The position numbers and the translations under genes were made by a program. A stretch of DNA of 56,569 nucleotides from CAYWKU01 sp964459325 (GTDB taxonomy: Bacteria > RBG-13-61-14 > CAYWKU01): the NCBI GenBank assembly GCA_964459325.1, contig CAYWKU010000021.1:1-56569 (forward strand), in the 5' to 3' direction. A model generated the notes under the pieces. The model saw only the letters and a program-made list of their open reading frames with translations, was not told the DNA's origin and did no database searches. The first letter of the stretch is position 1, and each line of letters begins with the position of its first letter. This document shows positions 26,185-35,112 of this stretch, one piece after another.

Positions 26185-26499
26185 ATTTTTTCTTCACAGA
26201 CCCATTTGACTCCTCAAAAGCTCAGACGGTAGTCGATGACTTTATAAACACTCCAACTTGAAGTCGCGAGCTTCTGAAACCTGCGTGAAACAGGCTTATA
26301 ACGACGTTCCTTACAAGAACTTTAAAAAGAAAACAAGGAGTGAATTGAACTTGTTTTTTTCACAAACTCTCATTTTTGCACAATAAAAAAAATTTTTTCT
26401 ATGCGGGAAAAAAAAGAAAAAAACACGCCGGCAACCCATATACGCACTCAGTTGTTCCCGGGTCTTTATTTCAGCCGCCACTTTGCGTGAGAGGCACAA

Positions 26500-28695
26500 T
26501 CAATCGGGAGGATACAAGCCGGTGATTTCATCGAGATAAATCGTGCCCGAAACATCGTCGGAGCGGCGGGAATTCTTTAGAACGTAAATGCTCTCCAGCG
26601 TCACGGGGAATTTCTCCTCCGCGTTTATCTTCGCCGTCGCCCAGTGCCAGTAACCGATGGACAACGTGCCTTTGTCGAAAGCGACCGTGCGGCGAACCGA
26701 GTCGGCGTTTCTGTATGCCAGGCGAAGTCGATTGTCGCTGCCGTCGCCCATGAGCCATACCCGCACCCCCATCGCCGCCCCCAGGTCGAGGCTGGTTTTG
26801 CAATATGCGGCCTCGGTCCGGTCCGCTTCACTGAAACGGTATTTCAGCTTTCCGCTTCTGCGCCCGTTGTGAGCCTCCTCACCGGTGATGTTGAAAGAGC
26901 CTGCTACAAGCTCGTCCGGGTAGGAGTCGAATCGCCATACCGACATTTTCTCGAAATCGTCGAGGAGATTGCCGATGGCGCCTACGGTAACCTCCGCCAC
27001 CCCGGATTTACCTCTCAACCTCGCAATAACCCGGCCTTTTTCCAGTTGATTGTTCGCCCTGAACCGGCCCGAACTGTCCACGTGGCCTATATTTCCCTCG
27101 ACGTCCCAGTCCGGAAGGGAATCGTAATCTCCCACAAGTGGCAATCCCCGTTGGTCCATGGCAACATACCGGAACCTGAGCCTATCACCCCTGAACAGGC
27201 GGGCGTTTTCAGGATAAATCCGAAAAAGCGGCGGACTTTTATGCACCCGGACATTTATCTCTTCCAATATGCCCATTATCCGCGCCGTTATTTTTCCTTT
27301 CGCAGGAAGCGAACCGCTTGTGAAAACCCCTTCCGGCGAGACATCGCCTATCTTTTTATCCGCCCTCCAGACGACGTCACCGGGCAGACCAACGGGGTTG
27401 TAATTTCTGTCCTTGCCGAGGGCTTCGAGCCTTACGGTTTGCTCCGTTAAAATACTGAAATCGCCGGGCCTGATGAACAACCGCTCCAGTTTGCCCGTCC
27501 GGGGAGCGGAGGAGATTACCGCCAATGCGTTGGACACGGGCCTTTCGACGCCGTCGCTGACCCGGTTGCAAAGCTCCCCCCGTATCCACATTGTGCCGGA
27601 GCCGCCCCCATCGAGGTTCAGGGCTTTGTCGCATTTCATTCTCAACATTAACTCCCCGAGTTCATGAAGGGTCATCCCCCGGCTCCACTCATCACTCCTG
27701 CCGTCCACCACCGCCATGTAAATTTCCTCGTCGTTATATCCAATCGCGGCGCGGGGATGCCTGTCTCCACCGGGCCGTTGCAGATTTCTACCCCCTTCCA
27801 CCAGTAACGGGCCTCCACCGACGGCGGAGCGAACCGGGGCCTCCGTACCCACATGCTCGAAACCGAAGGACACCTTATTTCCCTTTTCGAGGCGACCGAG
27901 CAATTGCGCCGGGGCCCCCTTTGCCAAAATTATCGCTCCATCGAAATTCATGTTCGTCGAGCCGTGTGCCACTTTCACAACTTCGGCGCCGTATCCGGTT
28001 CCTGCGCGGAGCCTCCAGCCCTGACCGGCGCCGCGGGAGCCTGAAAGTTTCAAAACAACCGCCGTGGCATCCGGCAGTTGCGGAAGTTTCCTTCCGAGGC
28101 GCGGCGTGTAAAGACAAACGCCCTCTTCCCACAAGGGACGGTTAACGGCGTCAATCCGGACAGAGCTTTTGCCCGGGATATTCAGCCTGCCTTCAAATCC
28201 AACTCCGGTGATATCCGGCTCCCCAGATTCGTATATAACGAAGGCCGGGCGGGGCAGGTCGCCCTTTTTGTCGCGGCGGCAGGTTATTATCTCACCGCGC
28301 ATCACCATGACGCCGACGGGTATCCCCTCCCAGCGGCCCTTGAGAAAAAAATCTCCGTTTATGGCCGCCACCGGATACGCGCTCCGGGAAGTGAGTATTG
28401 CCGCCTGAACGCTTACCGGCTCCAGACCCTTCAGAAAACCGTCCCCTATGACCGGCCTTACAACTATATATTTATTGGCGCGCGACAGCCTGATGACATC
28501 CAAATTGAGCGGCTTGAAAGGGTCGGCAAAGTGATAGTATATCGCGCCGGGGGCAATGGATTCCTTTGCGGTGCGTTGATAGAGAGTTTCATCGGAGGCT
28601 GGGGGAAGCGAACGGAAGATAAACAGGGCCGCGACTATCAGGGCGACTGCCCGGAGGGAGTTTCTCAGCCCGAACGCCGGGGAGATTTTCTTCAT
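26500..28695 (-). CDS. Exported phosphodiester glycosidase (NAGPA/DUF2233) family protein
   Basis: 731 residues with an N-terminal signal/anchor (about 12-30). Residues about 90-400 are a phosphodiester-glycosidase (NAGPA, DUF2233) domain: AINGDFF, VGGGPLLVEGG, HPRAAIGY, then the hallmark KALNLDGGGSGTMW and RPVSNALAV. This domain removes sugars linked through phosphodiesters and is common in exopolysaccharide loci. Residues about 405-580 look like Ig-type segments, and about 590-731 like a galactose-binding beta-sandwich (DDFEKMSVWRFDS). It lies 9 bp downstream of the LCP gene, which suggests both act on a phosphodiester-linked envelope glycan. Confidence 0.8.
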   Translation of the reverse strand: MKKISPAFGLRNSLRAVALIVAALFIFRSLPPASDETLYQRTAKESIAPGAIYYHFADPFKPLNLDVIRLSRANKYIVVRPVIGDGFLKGLEPVSVQAAILTSRSAYPVAAINGDFFLKGRWEGIPVGVMVMRGEIITCRRDKKGDLPRPAFVIYESGEPDITGVGFEGRLNIPGKSSVRIDAVNRPLWEEGVCLYTPRLGRKLPQLPDATAVVLKLSGSRGAGQGWRLRAGTGYGAEVVKVAHGSTNMNFDGAIILAKGAPAQLLGRLEKGNKVSFGFEHVGTEAPVRSAVGGGPLLVEGGRNLQRPGGDRHPRAAIGYNDEEIYMAVVDGRSDEWSRGMTLHELGELMLRMKCDKALNLDGGGSGTMWIRGELCNRVSDGVERPVSNALAVISSAPRTGKLERLFIRPGDFSILTEQTVRLEALGKDRNYNPVGLPGDVVWRADKKIGDVSPEGVFTSGSLPAKGKITARIMGILEEINVRVHKSPPLFRIYPENARLFRGDRLRFRYVAMDQRGLPLVGDYDSLPDWDVEGNIGHVDSSGRFRANNQLEKGRVIARLRGKSGVAEVTVGAIGNLLDDFEKMSVWRFDSYPDELVAGSFNITGEEAHNGRRSGKLKYRFSEADRTEAAYCKTSLDLGAAMGVRVWLMGDGSDNRLRLAYRNADSVRRTVAFDKGTLSIGYWHWATAKINAEEKFPVTLESIYVLKNSRRSDDVSGTIYLDEITGLYPPD

Positions 28696-28704
28696 TTATT
28701 TCCC

Positions 28705-29691
28705 CTATTTTCTAAGCGTGTCCACTTCCTTGTAGTTCATACTGTAGCCGTGTTTTCGGTACCACCTGATGTAGGTTGATAATGACCATTTATACTTAGG
28801 TATGTAATAATTTACAATAGTATGACTATTTTTCCATTCTTTTTCGAGCTCAGCTATGCGCTTCTTTCGCTTTTCCGGGTCGTTATAATCCTCTTTTTTA
28901 ACTTTCTTCTCGAAATCCGGCATGTTTTTCTCTTCGAATGTCCTTTTGCCGTAGAAAGGGTTGGCCATGTAGCGTCCCACTGACCGGCCGGGCAGCACAA
29001 ACCTCTCCAACCCCTTTTCAAAATCGAGCGTCTCATAGGTTTCATACAGCTTTTCGGCATGGTCGTAAGTGAGGTCGGTTTCCACAATTTTCAAACCCGC
29101 TTTCATGCACTGGCTGAACAGCACCGGCCTCCTCAGGAACATGTCCCGCGTGTAAGCGAACACCCTTTTCATAAACAGCTGATGCCTCTGGCACCGCCTT
29201 CTGTCCCCTCGTGGGAGGCTGCGAAAGCGGAGCCACTTGAGCAGGTTTTCACCGCTGGCCAGGAAATTTTCCGCTCCTATCAACCTGCCGTCATCCGTCA
29301 GTTTCTTGATAACGTCCACCGTGGTCAGGAACGTCTTGAAATCCACCACAATATAGTTGTCGATTTTGAAATCCAGAAAATCCTCCAGCACGGCTTTCGC
29401 CGTCTTAACCCCGCCGTAGGCAAAGGCGTGGTTGAGCTTATCCGCCCTGCCGTTAACCCGGGTCAAAGTATCTCTGGGCACGCTGAACAGGGTAACCCTG
29501 TCGGATTCGCAGTGGATTATCAGGATAACGTCGCTCCGACCCTTCTCGTCGGAATTTTCACGGTCTATTCCGAAAATAACAAGGTCGTAGTACTTGTCGT
29601 CGCCCCTTTTCTTGCCCACGGTCACATCGGCGACAACCAGCAGGCAGAACAGGGTAACGAGGGCGATTACGATTCCGGAGTGTCGGCGCAT
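28705..29691 (-). CDS. LytR-CpsA-Psr (LCP) family glycopolymer transferase
   Basis: 328 residues with one N-terminal membrane helix (about 7-24) and a periplasmic LCP domain. Recognisable parts are DLVIFGIDRE, RSDVILIIHC, VTLFSVPRDT, NHAFAYGG and DNYIVVDF. The Arg/Asp pattern binds the pyrophosphate of polyprenyl-linked glycans, which LCP enzymes attach to the cell wall or a surface acceptor. An unusual Arg-rich insertion, RGDRRRCQRHQ, lies near 162. It is the middle gene of a three-gene operon. Confidence 0.8.
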   Translation of the reverse strand: MRRHSGIVIALVTLFCLLVVADVTVGKKRGDDKYYDLVIFGIDRENSDEKGRSDVILIIHCESDRVTLFSVPRDTLTRVNGRADKLNHAFAYGGVKTAKAVLEDFLDFKIDNYIVVDFKTFLTTVDVIKKLTDDGRLIGAENFLASGENLLKWLRFRSLPRGDRRRCQRHQLFMKRVFAYTRDMFLRRPVLFSQCMKAGLKIVETDLTYDHAEKLYETYETLDFEKGLERFVLPGRSVGRYMANPFYGKRTFEEKNMPDFEKKVKKEDYNDPEKRKKRIAELEKEWKNSHTIVNYYIPKYKWSLSTYIRWYRKHGYSMNYKEVDTLRK

Positions 29692-29693
29692 GT

Positions 29694-29963
29694 TCAGAGT
29701 TTTTCCTCCGGGGTACTGTAGCTTTCCGGCCCGAGCCGGTCTTCGTAGATTTCCGGCTTCTGACTCGGAAGCTCCCCCGTAAAAGCATCCGGCCCGGGCG
29801 GCCGGTTACTTATTTTTCGTATAATTTCCAGGCTCTTCTTTTGCACTTCGGTCTTCGGACCTTCGATGTTTATGTACACCAGCACCCCCGCGATTATGAG
29901 CGCAACCGCTCCCACGAGCGCTCCGGCGACAACAGCCAACCATTTCAGTGCTTTTTTAATCAC
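29694..29963 (-). CDS. Small single-span membrane protein
   Basis: 89 residues: a Lys-rich start, one membrane helix (about 8-32) and a Pro/Glu-rich soluble tail (residues about 52-89). The start is GTG at 29963; no good ribosome site is seen. It is only 2 bp from the LCP gene and so is probably an accessory to it. No family was recognised. Confidence 0.6.
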   Translation of the reverse strand: MIKKALKWLAVVAGALVGAVALIIAGVLVYINIEGPKTEVQKKSLEIIRKISNRPPGPDAFTGELPSQKPEIYEDRLGPESYSTPEEKL

Positions 29964-30058
29964 GGCTAAAAAGCTAAAGGCAATCGCTTGCGGTTACAAC
30001 CGCCCTCCTGATTTCCGGCTATCGGGGCATCTTTCGCACCCTTACAAGGAAGGCGGGG

Positions 30059-31972
30059 TTACAAATCCCGCGCCATGTTGTACCCGTCGTGAACCGCGCT
30101 TACTATTTTGCGAGGCTCCAAAGCGTCCCCGACGCCTATCAGATACAAGTCGGTTTCCTTAAGCTTATCGTAAAGTTTTCTCCGCGGAGCGGAGCCCACG
30201 GCCTTGACTACCGCGTCGGCGGGGACTGATTCTTCCTTTCCGTCCACCTCTCCGACGACCGCGTCCTTTTCAATCCGCAAGACTTTGAAATTATTGATGA
30301 ATTTCACGCCGAGGTTCTTCAGGGTCTGCAATACCACCCACTTGGAGCCGGGCCCGATGTTGTGCCCCATCTTGGGCAACATCTCCACCTGCGTGACGTC
30401 CTTGCCGGTGTGAGCCAGGTGCATCGCCACGTCGCAACCGGTGCCGCCCCCGCCGATGACCACCGCCTTTTCACCCTTTACCGGCTTACCGCGCATTACC
30501 TCCCACGCATCCGTCACATGCTCACTGTCTATGCCGGGAAACTCGGGGCAAGCGGGTTCGGCCCCAGCCGCGTAAATAACCGCGTCGGGGTTTTCCGATT
30601 TAATCAAATCTACGCTCGCCTCGGCGCCGAGTCTTACATCCACCCCCAACTCATCGAGGATGGCCCTGTAATATTCCGGCGCCAGCGCAAATTCGCTGAA
30701 ATCCGGGGTGCCGGCGGCCAAATTGAGCTGTCCGCCCAGCTTGTCCTCCTTCTCGAAGAGCACAACTTCGTGCCCCCGCAGCTTTGCGGTACGCGCCGCC
30801 TCACATCCCGCAGGACCGCCGCCGACTACCACAACCTTCTTCTTTTCGGAAGCCGGCCGGATTTCGCCGACGTCCGCTTCGCGGCAGGCTTCGGGGTTGA
30901 GGGAACAATAAACCCGGGCCCCGGTGAAGAGGCTGTCCAGGCAGTTCATGCAGGCTATGCAGCGTCGTATGAGGTGAGGTTTGCCTTCCTTTGCCTTGTT
31001 GGGGAAGTCCGGGTCGCACACCAGGGCCCGCGCAAGGCTCACCATGTCCGCCCTGCCCTCCTTCAAAACCCGCTCGGCCAGCTCCGGCTCGTTTATGCGA
31101 TTCGAGGCCGCCACCGGGGCTTTCTTCAGGGCGCTCTTTATTTCCTCGGCCATCCACACGTAAGCGCCGCGCTCGACATTCATCGTAAGCATTGGCACCC
31201 GCGCCTCGTGCCAGCCGGCGGTCACGTTGAAGGCATCGGCCCCCGCCTCTTCCCAGATGGCGGCGAACTCCTTCATATCCTCTATCCGGTTGCCGCCGGG
31301 GATAAGCTCGTCCCCCACCATCCGAATCCAGATGGGGAAGTCGTCGCCGAGCTTCTTGCGGGCGGCTTCCATTATTTCCCTGCCGAACCTGGCGCGGTTT
31401 TCCAAACTTCCGCCATATTCATCCTCGCGCTTGTTGGTAACCGGGCTCATGAACTGGCTGATAAGGTAACCCGCGCTGGCGATGAACTCGACGGAATCGT
31501 ACCCCGCTTCCCGTGCCCTCGCCGCCGCGTCGGCGAAGGCCTGCACAATCTCATGAATCTCCTCCACTTCGAGGGGCCGGGGCTGCTCCCGCGAGAAAAT
31601 CGGAGGCGCCACGTCGGACGCGCTCACCGACTGCCTCTTGGTGAGGAAGGTCAGCTCGTACCGGCCCGGATGCCACAACTGAATATTGGTCTTCGCGCCG
31701 TGCTTCTGTATGGCTTCCACCACCTTTTTGTGGCCCTCGATGCGGTCGTCGGAAGCCATGTCCATCCCCTGCACCAGCCCCGGCACCACGCCGCTGATGC
31801 CCACGGTAAGCAGGCCGACGCCGCCCCGGGCGCGTCTTTCGTAATAAGCGACGGCCGCCTCGTTAACCTCGCCCATCGCCACGTTGACCGTCAGGGCGGG
31901 CATAATCATCCGGTTGGGGATGGTCATGCTTTTTATGGTTATCGGCTCAAACAACTTCTCGAACTGTGCCAT
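30059..31972 (-). CDS. Old Yellow Enzyme/2,4-dienoyl-CoA reductase-type flavin-iron-sulfur oxidoreductase
   Basis: 637 residues in the FadH/NADH:flavin oxidoreductase layout. An FMN-binding TIM barrel fills 1-340 (KLFEPITIKSMTIPNRMIM at the start). A 4Fe-4S site of the form CIACMNC, with a fourth Cys in VYCSLNPEA, lies near 343-365. FAD and NAD(P) domains follow, with VVVGGGPAGCEAAR near 385 and VVIGGGGTGCDVAMHL near 510. It probably reduces an activated C=C bond such as an enoate or dienoyl-CoA. AAGGAGG precedes the ATG. The MarR regulator and a 20-codon ORF lie just upstream on the same strand. Confidence 0.88.
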   Translation of the reverse strand: MAQFEKLFEPITIKSMTIPNRMIMPALTVNVAMGEVNEAAVAYYERRARGGVGLLTVGISGVVPGLVQGMDMASDDRIEGHKKVVEAIQKHGAKTNIQLWHPGRYELTFLTKRQSVSASDVAPPIFSREQPRPLEVEEIHEIVQAFADAAARAREAGYDSVEFIASAGYLISQFMSPVTNKREDEYGGSLENRARFGREIMEAARKKLGDDFPIWIRMVGDELIPGGNRIEDMKEFAAIWEEAGADAFNVTAGWHEARVPMLTMNVERGAYVWMAEEIKSALKKAPVAASNRINEPELAERVLKEGRADMVSLARALVCDPDFPNKAKEGKPHLIRRCIACMNCLDSLFTGARVYCSLNPEACREADVGEIRPASEKKKVVVVGGGPAGCEAARTAKLRGHEVVLFEKEDKLGGQLNLAAGTPDFSEFALAPEYYRAILDELGVDVRLGAEASVDLIKSENPDAVIYAAGAEPACPEFPGIDSEHVTDAWEVMRGKPVKGEKAVVIGGGGTGCDVAMHLAHTGKDVTQVEMLPKMGHNIGPGSKWVVLQTLKNLGVKFINNFKVLRIEKDAVVGEVDGKEESVPADAVVKAVGSAPRRKLYDKLKETDLYLIGVGDALEPRKIVSAVHDGYNMARDL

Positions 31973-31984
31973 GTCGCCTCCTTT

Positions 31985-32047
31985 TTACCTTACTTTTTCA
32001 TCATTTTTATGGATATGAAGTTGCCGCAATTGTTCGTATACGTCCAT
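31985..32047 (-). CDS. 20-codon small ORF between marR and the flavin reductase
   Basis: ATG at 32047 is preceded by GAGGAGG with a five-base spacer, as strong as any ribosome site here. The peptide begins MDVYEQLRQLHIHK, is charged, and ends 12 bp before the reductase ATG. It may be a small protein, a leader for translational coupling, or chance. Its length is too short to judge by homology. Confidence 0.45.
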   Translation of the reverse strand: MDVYEQLRQLHIHKNDEKVR

Positions 32048-32063
32048 GACGTCCTCCTCGCGA

Positions 32064-32528
32064 TTATGATGAGCGAATCGCTTCTTCTTCCGATATGACG
32101 ATTACCAGCGCCCCCTTGAGCGCCTTGCGCTGGTCAAGAGAAAAGGCCTGCAATATCTCATCGTTTGCCTGCATACGCAGCTTGCGCAGGGGCGATTTCA
32201 GCTCGCGGGCCTTGTCCGTAAGCTTTATGCGTATGGCGCGCCTGTCGGCGGGGTCCTTCTCCCGGTGGACAAGCCGGGCCTTTTCCATCCGGTCTATCAA
32301 CCCGGTAAGGGTGGCGGAGTCGAACTTGAGAAGCTCGCCGAGGAATTTGGGCGACAGGCCGTCGTTCAGCCAGAGACATTCAAGAATAAGGTATTGGGCG
32401 GGAGTAATCCCGTAAGGCTCGAGCAGGGTGCGGAGGCGTTTCTGAGCAGCCTGTGCCGCCCGGGACAAAAGGAAGCAGACGCAGCTTCTGGGGTCTTCGG
32501 GATTATCTAGTATGCCATTATCTTGCAT
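32064..32528 (-). CDS. MarR-family transcriptional regulator
   Basis: 154 residues with a winged helix: the recognition region is LSPKFLGELLKFDSATLTGL, followed by the wing KDPADRRAIRIKLT, classic for MarR. A Cys pair (RSCVC) near the N-terminus could allow redox or electrophile sensing, as in OhrR/MarR members. The ATG lies inside a perfect palindrome and shortly after a predicted -10, so the mRNA is probably leaderless and the gene self-repressed. The flavin reductase downstream is the likely target. Confidence 0.9.
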   Translation of the reverse strand: MQDNGILDNPEDPRSCVCFLLSRAAQAAQKRLRTLLEPYGITPAQYLILECLWLNDGLSPKFLGELLKFDSATLTGLIDRMEKARLVHREKDPADRRAIRIKLTDKARELKSPLRKLRMQANDEILQAFSLDQRKALKGALVIVISEEEAIRSS

Positions 32529-32536
32529 GCAAGATA
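32519..32536. promoter_or_regulatory. MarR-type operator overlapping the marR start codon
   Basis: TATCTTGCATGCAAGATA is a perfect 18-bp palindrome. Its central ATG is the start codon of the MarR gene, and its edge meets the predicted -10. MarR proteins commonly bind 16-20 bp palindromes with TTGC/GCAA half-sites. Confidence 0.7.
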
Positions 32537-32565
32537 TATCTAGAACATTCGGGCCGGGATGTCAA
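32537..32565 (-). promoter_or_regulatory. Promoter of marR
   Basis: On the minus strand TTGACA (32565-32560), a 17-base spacer and a weak -10 TAGATA (32542-32537). The start point would be about 2 bases before the ATG at 32528. Confidence 0.5.
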
Positions 32566-32570
32566 CAAGG

Positions 32571-32655
32571 GCAGGGGCTTCGCCCCTGCACCCTTCATCG
32601 CGCTCACGCTTAACATCGAGTCTGCTCAACTTGCTCGTTCGTTCGCGCAAATACC
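32571..32655. repeat. Dispersed repeat with GCAGGGGC hairpin (inverted copy at 38010)
   Basis: A hairpin, GCAGGGGCTTCGCCCCTGC, is followed by ACCCTTCAT, GCGCTCACGC and a GTTCGTTCGCGC block. The same blocks occur in reverse order and orientation at 38010-38088. Confidence 0.6.
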
Positions 32656-32670
32656 GCAATTGGGTCAGAA

Positions 32671-32840
32671 ACCCCGACCTTCAGGTCGGGGAGTTTCACA
32701 ATTCTGTTTACAGCCCCGGGCTTCAGCCCGGGGGAACAAATCCCCGGGTTAAAACCTGGGGCTACAAATCAAATGTGAAGCTCCACGGGATAAATCCCGT
32801 GGTTTCATTCAGCTTGGACAAGGGGCTTAAGCCCCTTGTC
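32671..32840. repeat. Array of five different hairpins, left copy
   Basis: In order: CCCCGACCTTCAGGTCGGGG (32672-32691), CCCCGGGCTTCAGCCCGGGG (32714-32733), a CCCCGGGTT/AACCTGGGG hairpin (32742-32761), CCACGGGATAAATCCCGTGG (32783-32802) and the 24-bp GACAAGGGGC palindrome (32817-32840). The first 135 bp recur almost unchanged at 34692-34826. No gene is present. Confidence 0.85.
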
Positions 32841-32868
32841 TAACTCACCTCCGTCAATATTCAAGAAA

Positions 32869-32899
32869 AAAGCGGGAGGCCGCCGTGGCCCCCCGCTTT
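32869..32899 (-). terminator. Terminator of the glycine-rich gene
   Basis: AAAGCGGG.GGCC pairs with GGCC.CCCGCTTT around GCCGT, with one mismatch. It lies 36 bp past the stop codon at 32935, with T-tracts on both strands. A near-identical copy is at 35048-35077. Confidence 0.75.
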
Positions 32900-32934
32900 C
32901 CTGCGGTCTGAAAGTTGCTTTTCGGAATCAGGTA

Positions 32935-34587
32935 TTACCTGTAGCCGTCCACCAGGGCGCCGTCCAGGTAATATCCTCCGTCGTCACCGTCGGTGTTGGC
33001 TTCGCCGCCGGCAAAATAGACCTTGCCGTTGAGCTTTGTGCCTTTCCATTCGGAGGTCAGCCATGCCCATCCGCCTTGGCCGCCGGTGCCGCTTGTGTCG
33101 TCGCCGTCGCCGCCGCGCATGTCAATGTTGCCGTTGATTTTTGCCTGAGCGCCGGCTTCGATGTAATGCCAGTTTCCGCCTTCACCGCCGATGCCGGCGC
33201 CGGTGGCGTTACCGCCCCTGGAATTGATGTTGCCGTTGAGAATAACGTCGTAAGTGGAGTAGAGCTCTACATAGTCGCCGTCGCCGCCGTCGGCGTTCCC
33301 GGCGGTGCCGTCGCCGCCGGAGGTATCGATGTTACCGCCTATTTTGAGCAGGTCAAAGGCGTAAATTTCCACTTCGCCGCCGTCGCCGCCGCTAGTGGCG
33401 CCGTCGCCGCCGCCGATGACGATATTTCGGGGATGGATAAAGTTTGTTTCTCCGACAGATGCATTTCCACTTCCGGCCTCGGCCCCGTAGTAGTCTCCAT
33501 TCCCGCCGGAGCCGGTTTCACCGTTTCCTCCGCGACCATAAAAGACCGTCTGGTCGATTATAGGCCCGGTCGGCCAGTAGTCGGTGTAATTGCTGGAAGC
33601 GTAATAAGTCTCAAGGTAAGCGTAACCGCCTCGGCCACCGGCAACATAGCCGTCGCCGCCGTCGGCCTGAATGGCGCTGTAGCCGTAGAAGAAGATACCG
33701 TGGTCGGGTAGGTCTGCATACGCGTCATAACTGCTTTCCGCAGATAAATCGCCTCCATCTCCGCCGTAATAACCGTCTCCTCCATTGAGCGAGATTTTTC
33801 CGGTTATCAGGATGGAACCCGGATTGACCTCGTCACTTCCGTAAGCCGCATCATAGCCGACTTCCTTGTAGATATAGAAATCACCGCCGTTTCCGCCGTT
33901 GTTGCCCGCGCCGGTGCTGCTGCCGCCGTCGGCCAGTATCTTGGCGGTGCTGCGGATTTCGCCGGAACTGTACATGTAGTACTCGATATCGGCTCCGTCT
34001 CCGCCGTCGCCGTCGGTGGCGTTGCCGCCGAGCCCTTCAATCCTGCCGGCCACGGACATTTCGCCCATGTATTCATCATAGCCGGGATAGAAATCTATCT
34101 CGTCGGCATCTCCCGCGTCTCCATTGACGGCATCTCCGCCGTTGGCCTGGATGAGCCCCTTGGAATAAATGCTTCCGTAATAGGCTTCAAAGTAGAAGTC
34201 CGCGCCGTCTCCGCCATCTCCATCTGAGCCGTTTCCTCCGTTGCCCTTTATGGTTGCAGTATTGTACCAGTGATAATACCCCTCTACGCTCAGATCATAG
34301 GCGTCTCCGCCGGTGGCGCCGTCACCGCCGTTCAGCAGTATGGTGGCGCCCCTTGTTATAACGGAGCCGTCGTCGGCATCAAGGTAGCTGGTGTCCTTCC
34401 AGCTTGCCAGCCATCCGGCGTCGCCGCCGTCTCCTGCGCCGTCACCGTCGCCACCCGAGGCATCCACGGTTCCATAGACATAATGGTCAGCAGGTCGCCC
34501 CTGATACACTTTTCGGAAAATCCTGCCACGGGTGTTAAAGAAACCGCAGGGTGGCCTCGACGTGATACATCGAGGTTGCGTAAGCAA
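32935..34587 (-). CDS. Glycine/aspartate-rich beta-solenoid repeat protein, probably 5'-truncated
   Basis: The open frame gives about 550 residues made of roughly ten degenerate units of about 50, each with a short beta strand (KINGNIDMRGGDG, ILNGNINSRGGNA) and then GGDGG-type turns. This pattern suits a right-handed beta-solenoid of the kind found in secreted adhesins or surface layers. The N-terminal 40 residues are unlike the rest, the first possible codon is TTG, and there is no signal peptide or ribosome site, so the true 5' end seems lost or displaced. The C-terminus DGALVDGYR recurs in a remnant at 35113. Function is unknown. Confidence 0.6.
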   Translation of the reverse strand: MLTQPRCITSRPPCGFFNTRGRIFRKVYQGRPADHYVYGTVDASGGDGDGAGDGGDAGWLASWKDTSYLDADDGSVITRGATILLNGGDGATGGDAYDLSVEGYYHWYNTATIKGNGGNGSDGDGGDGADFYFEAYYGSIYSKGLIQANGGDAVNGDAGDADEIDFYPGYDEYMGEMSVAGRIEGLGGNATDGDGGDGADIEYYMYSSGEIRSTAKILADGGSSTGAGNNGGNGGDFYIYKEVGYDAAYGSDEVNPGSILITGKISLNGGDGYYGGDGGDLSAESSYDAYADLPDHGIFFYGYSAIQADGGDGYVAGGRGGYAYLETYYASSNYTDYWPTGPIIDQTVFYGRGGNGETGSGGNGDYYGAEAGSGNASVGETNFIHPRNIVIGGGDGATSGGDGGEVEIYAFDLLKIGGNIDTSGGDGTAGNADGGDGDYVELYSTYDVILNGNINSRGGNATGAGIGGEGGNWHYIEAGAQAKINGNIDMRGGDGDDTSGTGGQGGWAWLTSEWKGTKLNGKVYFAGGEANTDGDDGGYYLDGALVDGYR

Positions 34588-35112
34588 CAGGAAATTTTTT
34601 CTCCTGCGCCTTCGGCGCCGGGCTTACGCTTCGCTTTAAGCCCGGCTACCCGCTGAATTAAACAAGGGGCTTAACCCTTGTCCGATTGGAAACCCCGACC
34701 TTCAGGTCGGGGAGTTTCACAATTCTGTTTACAGCCCCGGGCTTCAGCCCGGGGGAAAAAATCCCCGGGTTAAAACCCGGGGCTACAAATCAAATGTGAA
34801 GCTCCACGGGATAAATCCCGTGGTTTCTTTCAGCATGGCAGGAGCAGGGTGGCCCACCCACTGAAAGTGGGTGGGTTTACCGGTTAACAATAGAATGGGT
34901 TACACATGACGTTAACCTGTTCACTTCGTTCACCCATCCATCTCTCGATGGATGGGCCACCCACGGGATAAATCCCGTGGTTTCTTTCAACCTGGACAAG
35001 GGGCTTAAGCCCCTTGTCTAACTCACCTCCGTCAATATTCAAGAAAAAAGCGGGAGGCCGCCGTGGCCCCCCGCTTTCCCGCGGTCTATAAGTTGCTTTA
35101 TGGCCTACGTTT
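34588..35112. repeat. Hairpin-repeat array, right copy
   Basis: This ORF-free stretch repeats the left array: the four hairpins at 34692-34826, then extra stems (CCCACCCACT/AGTGGGTGGG at 34853-34875; CCCATCCATC/GATGGATGGG at 34933-34956), a further CCACGGGAT hairpin, the 24-bp GACAAGGGGC palindrome (34995-35018) and a duplicate terminator (35048-35077). Between 34995 and 35080 it is almost identical to 32817-32900. Confidence 0.85.

Noticed and set aside
26311..26499. 62-codon minus-strand ORF
   Set aside because: AT-rich, low-complexity product with no ribosome site or recognisable feature.
30362..32098. 578-codon plus-strand ORF
   Set aside because: It lies antisense to the flavin reductase, whose cofactor motifs are clear; the product has no family features.
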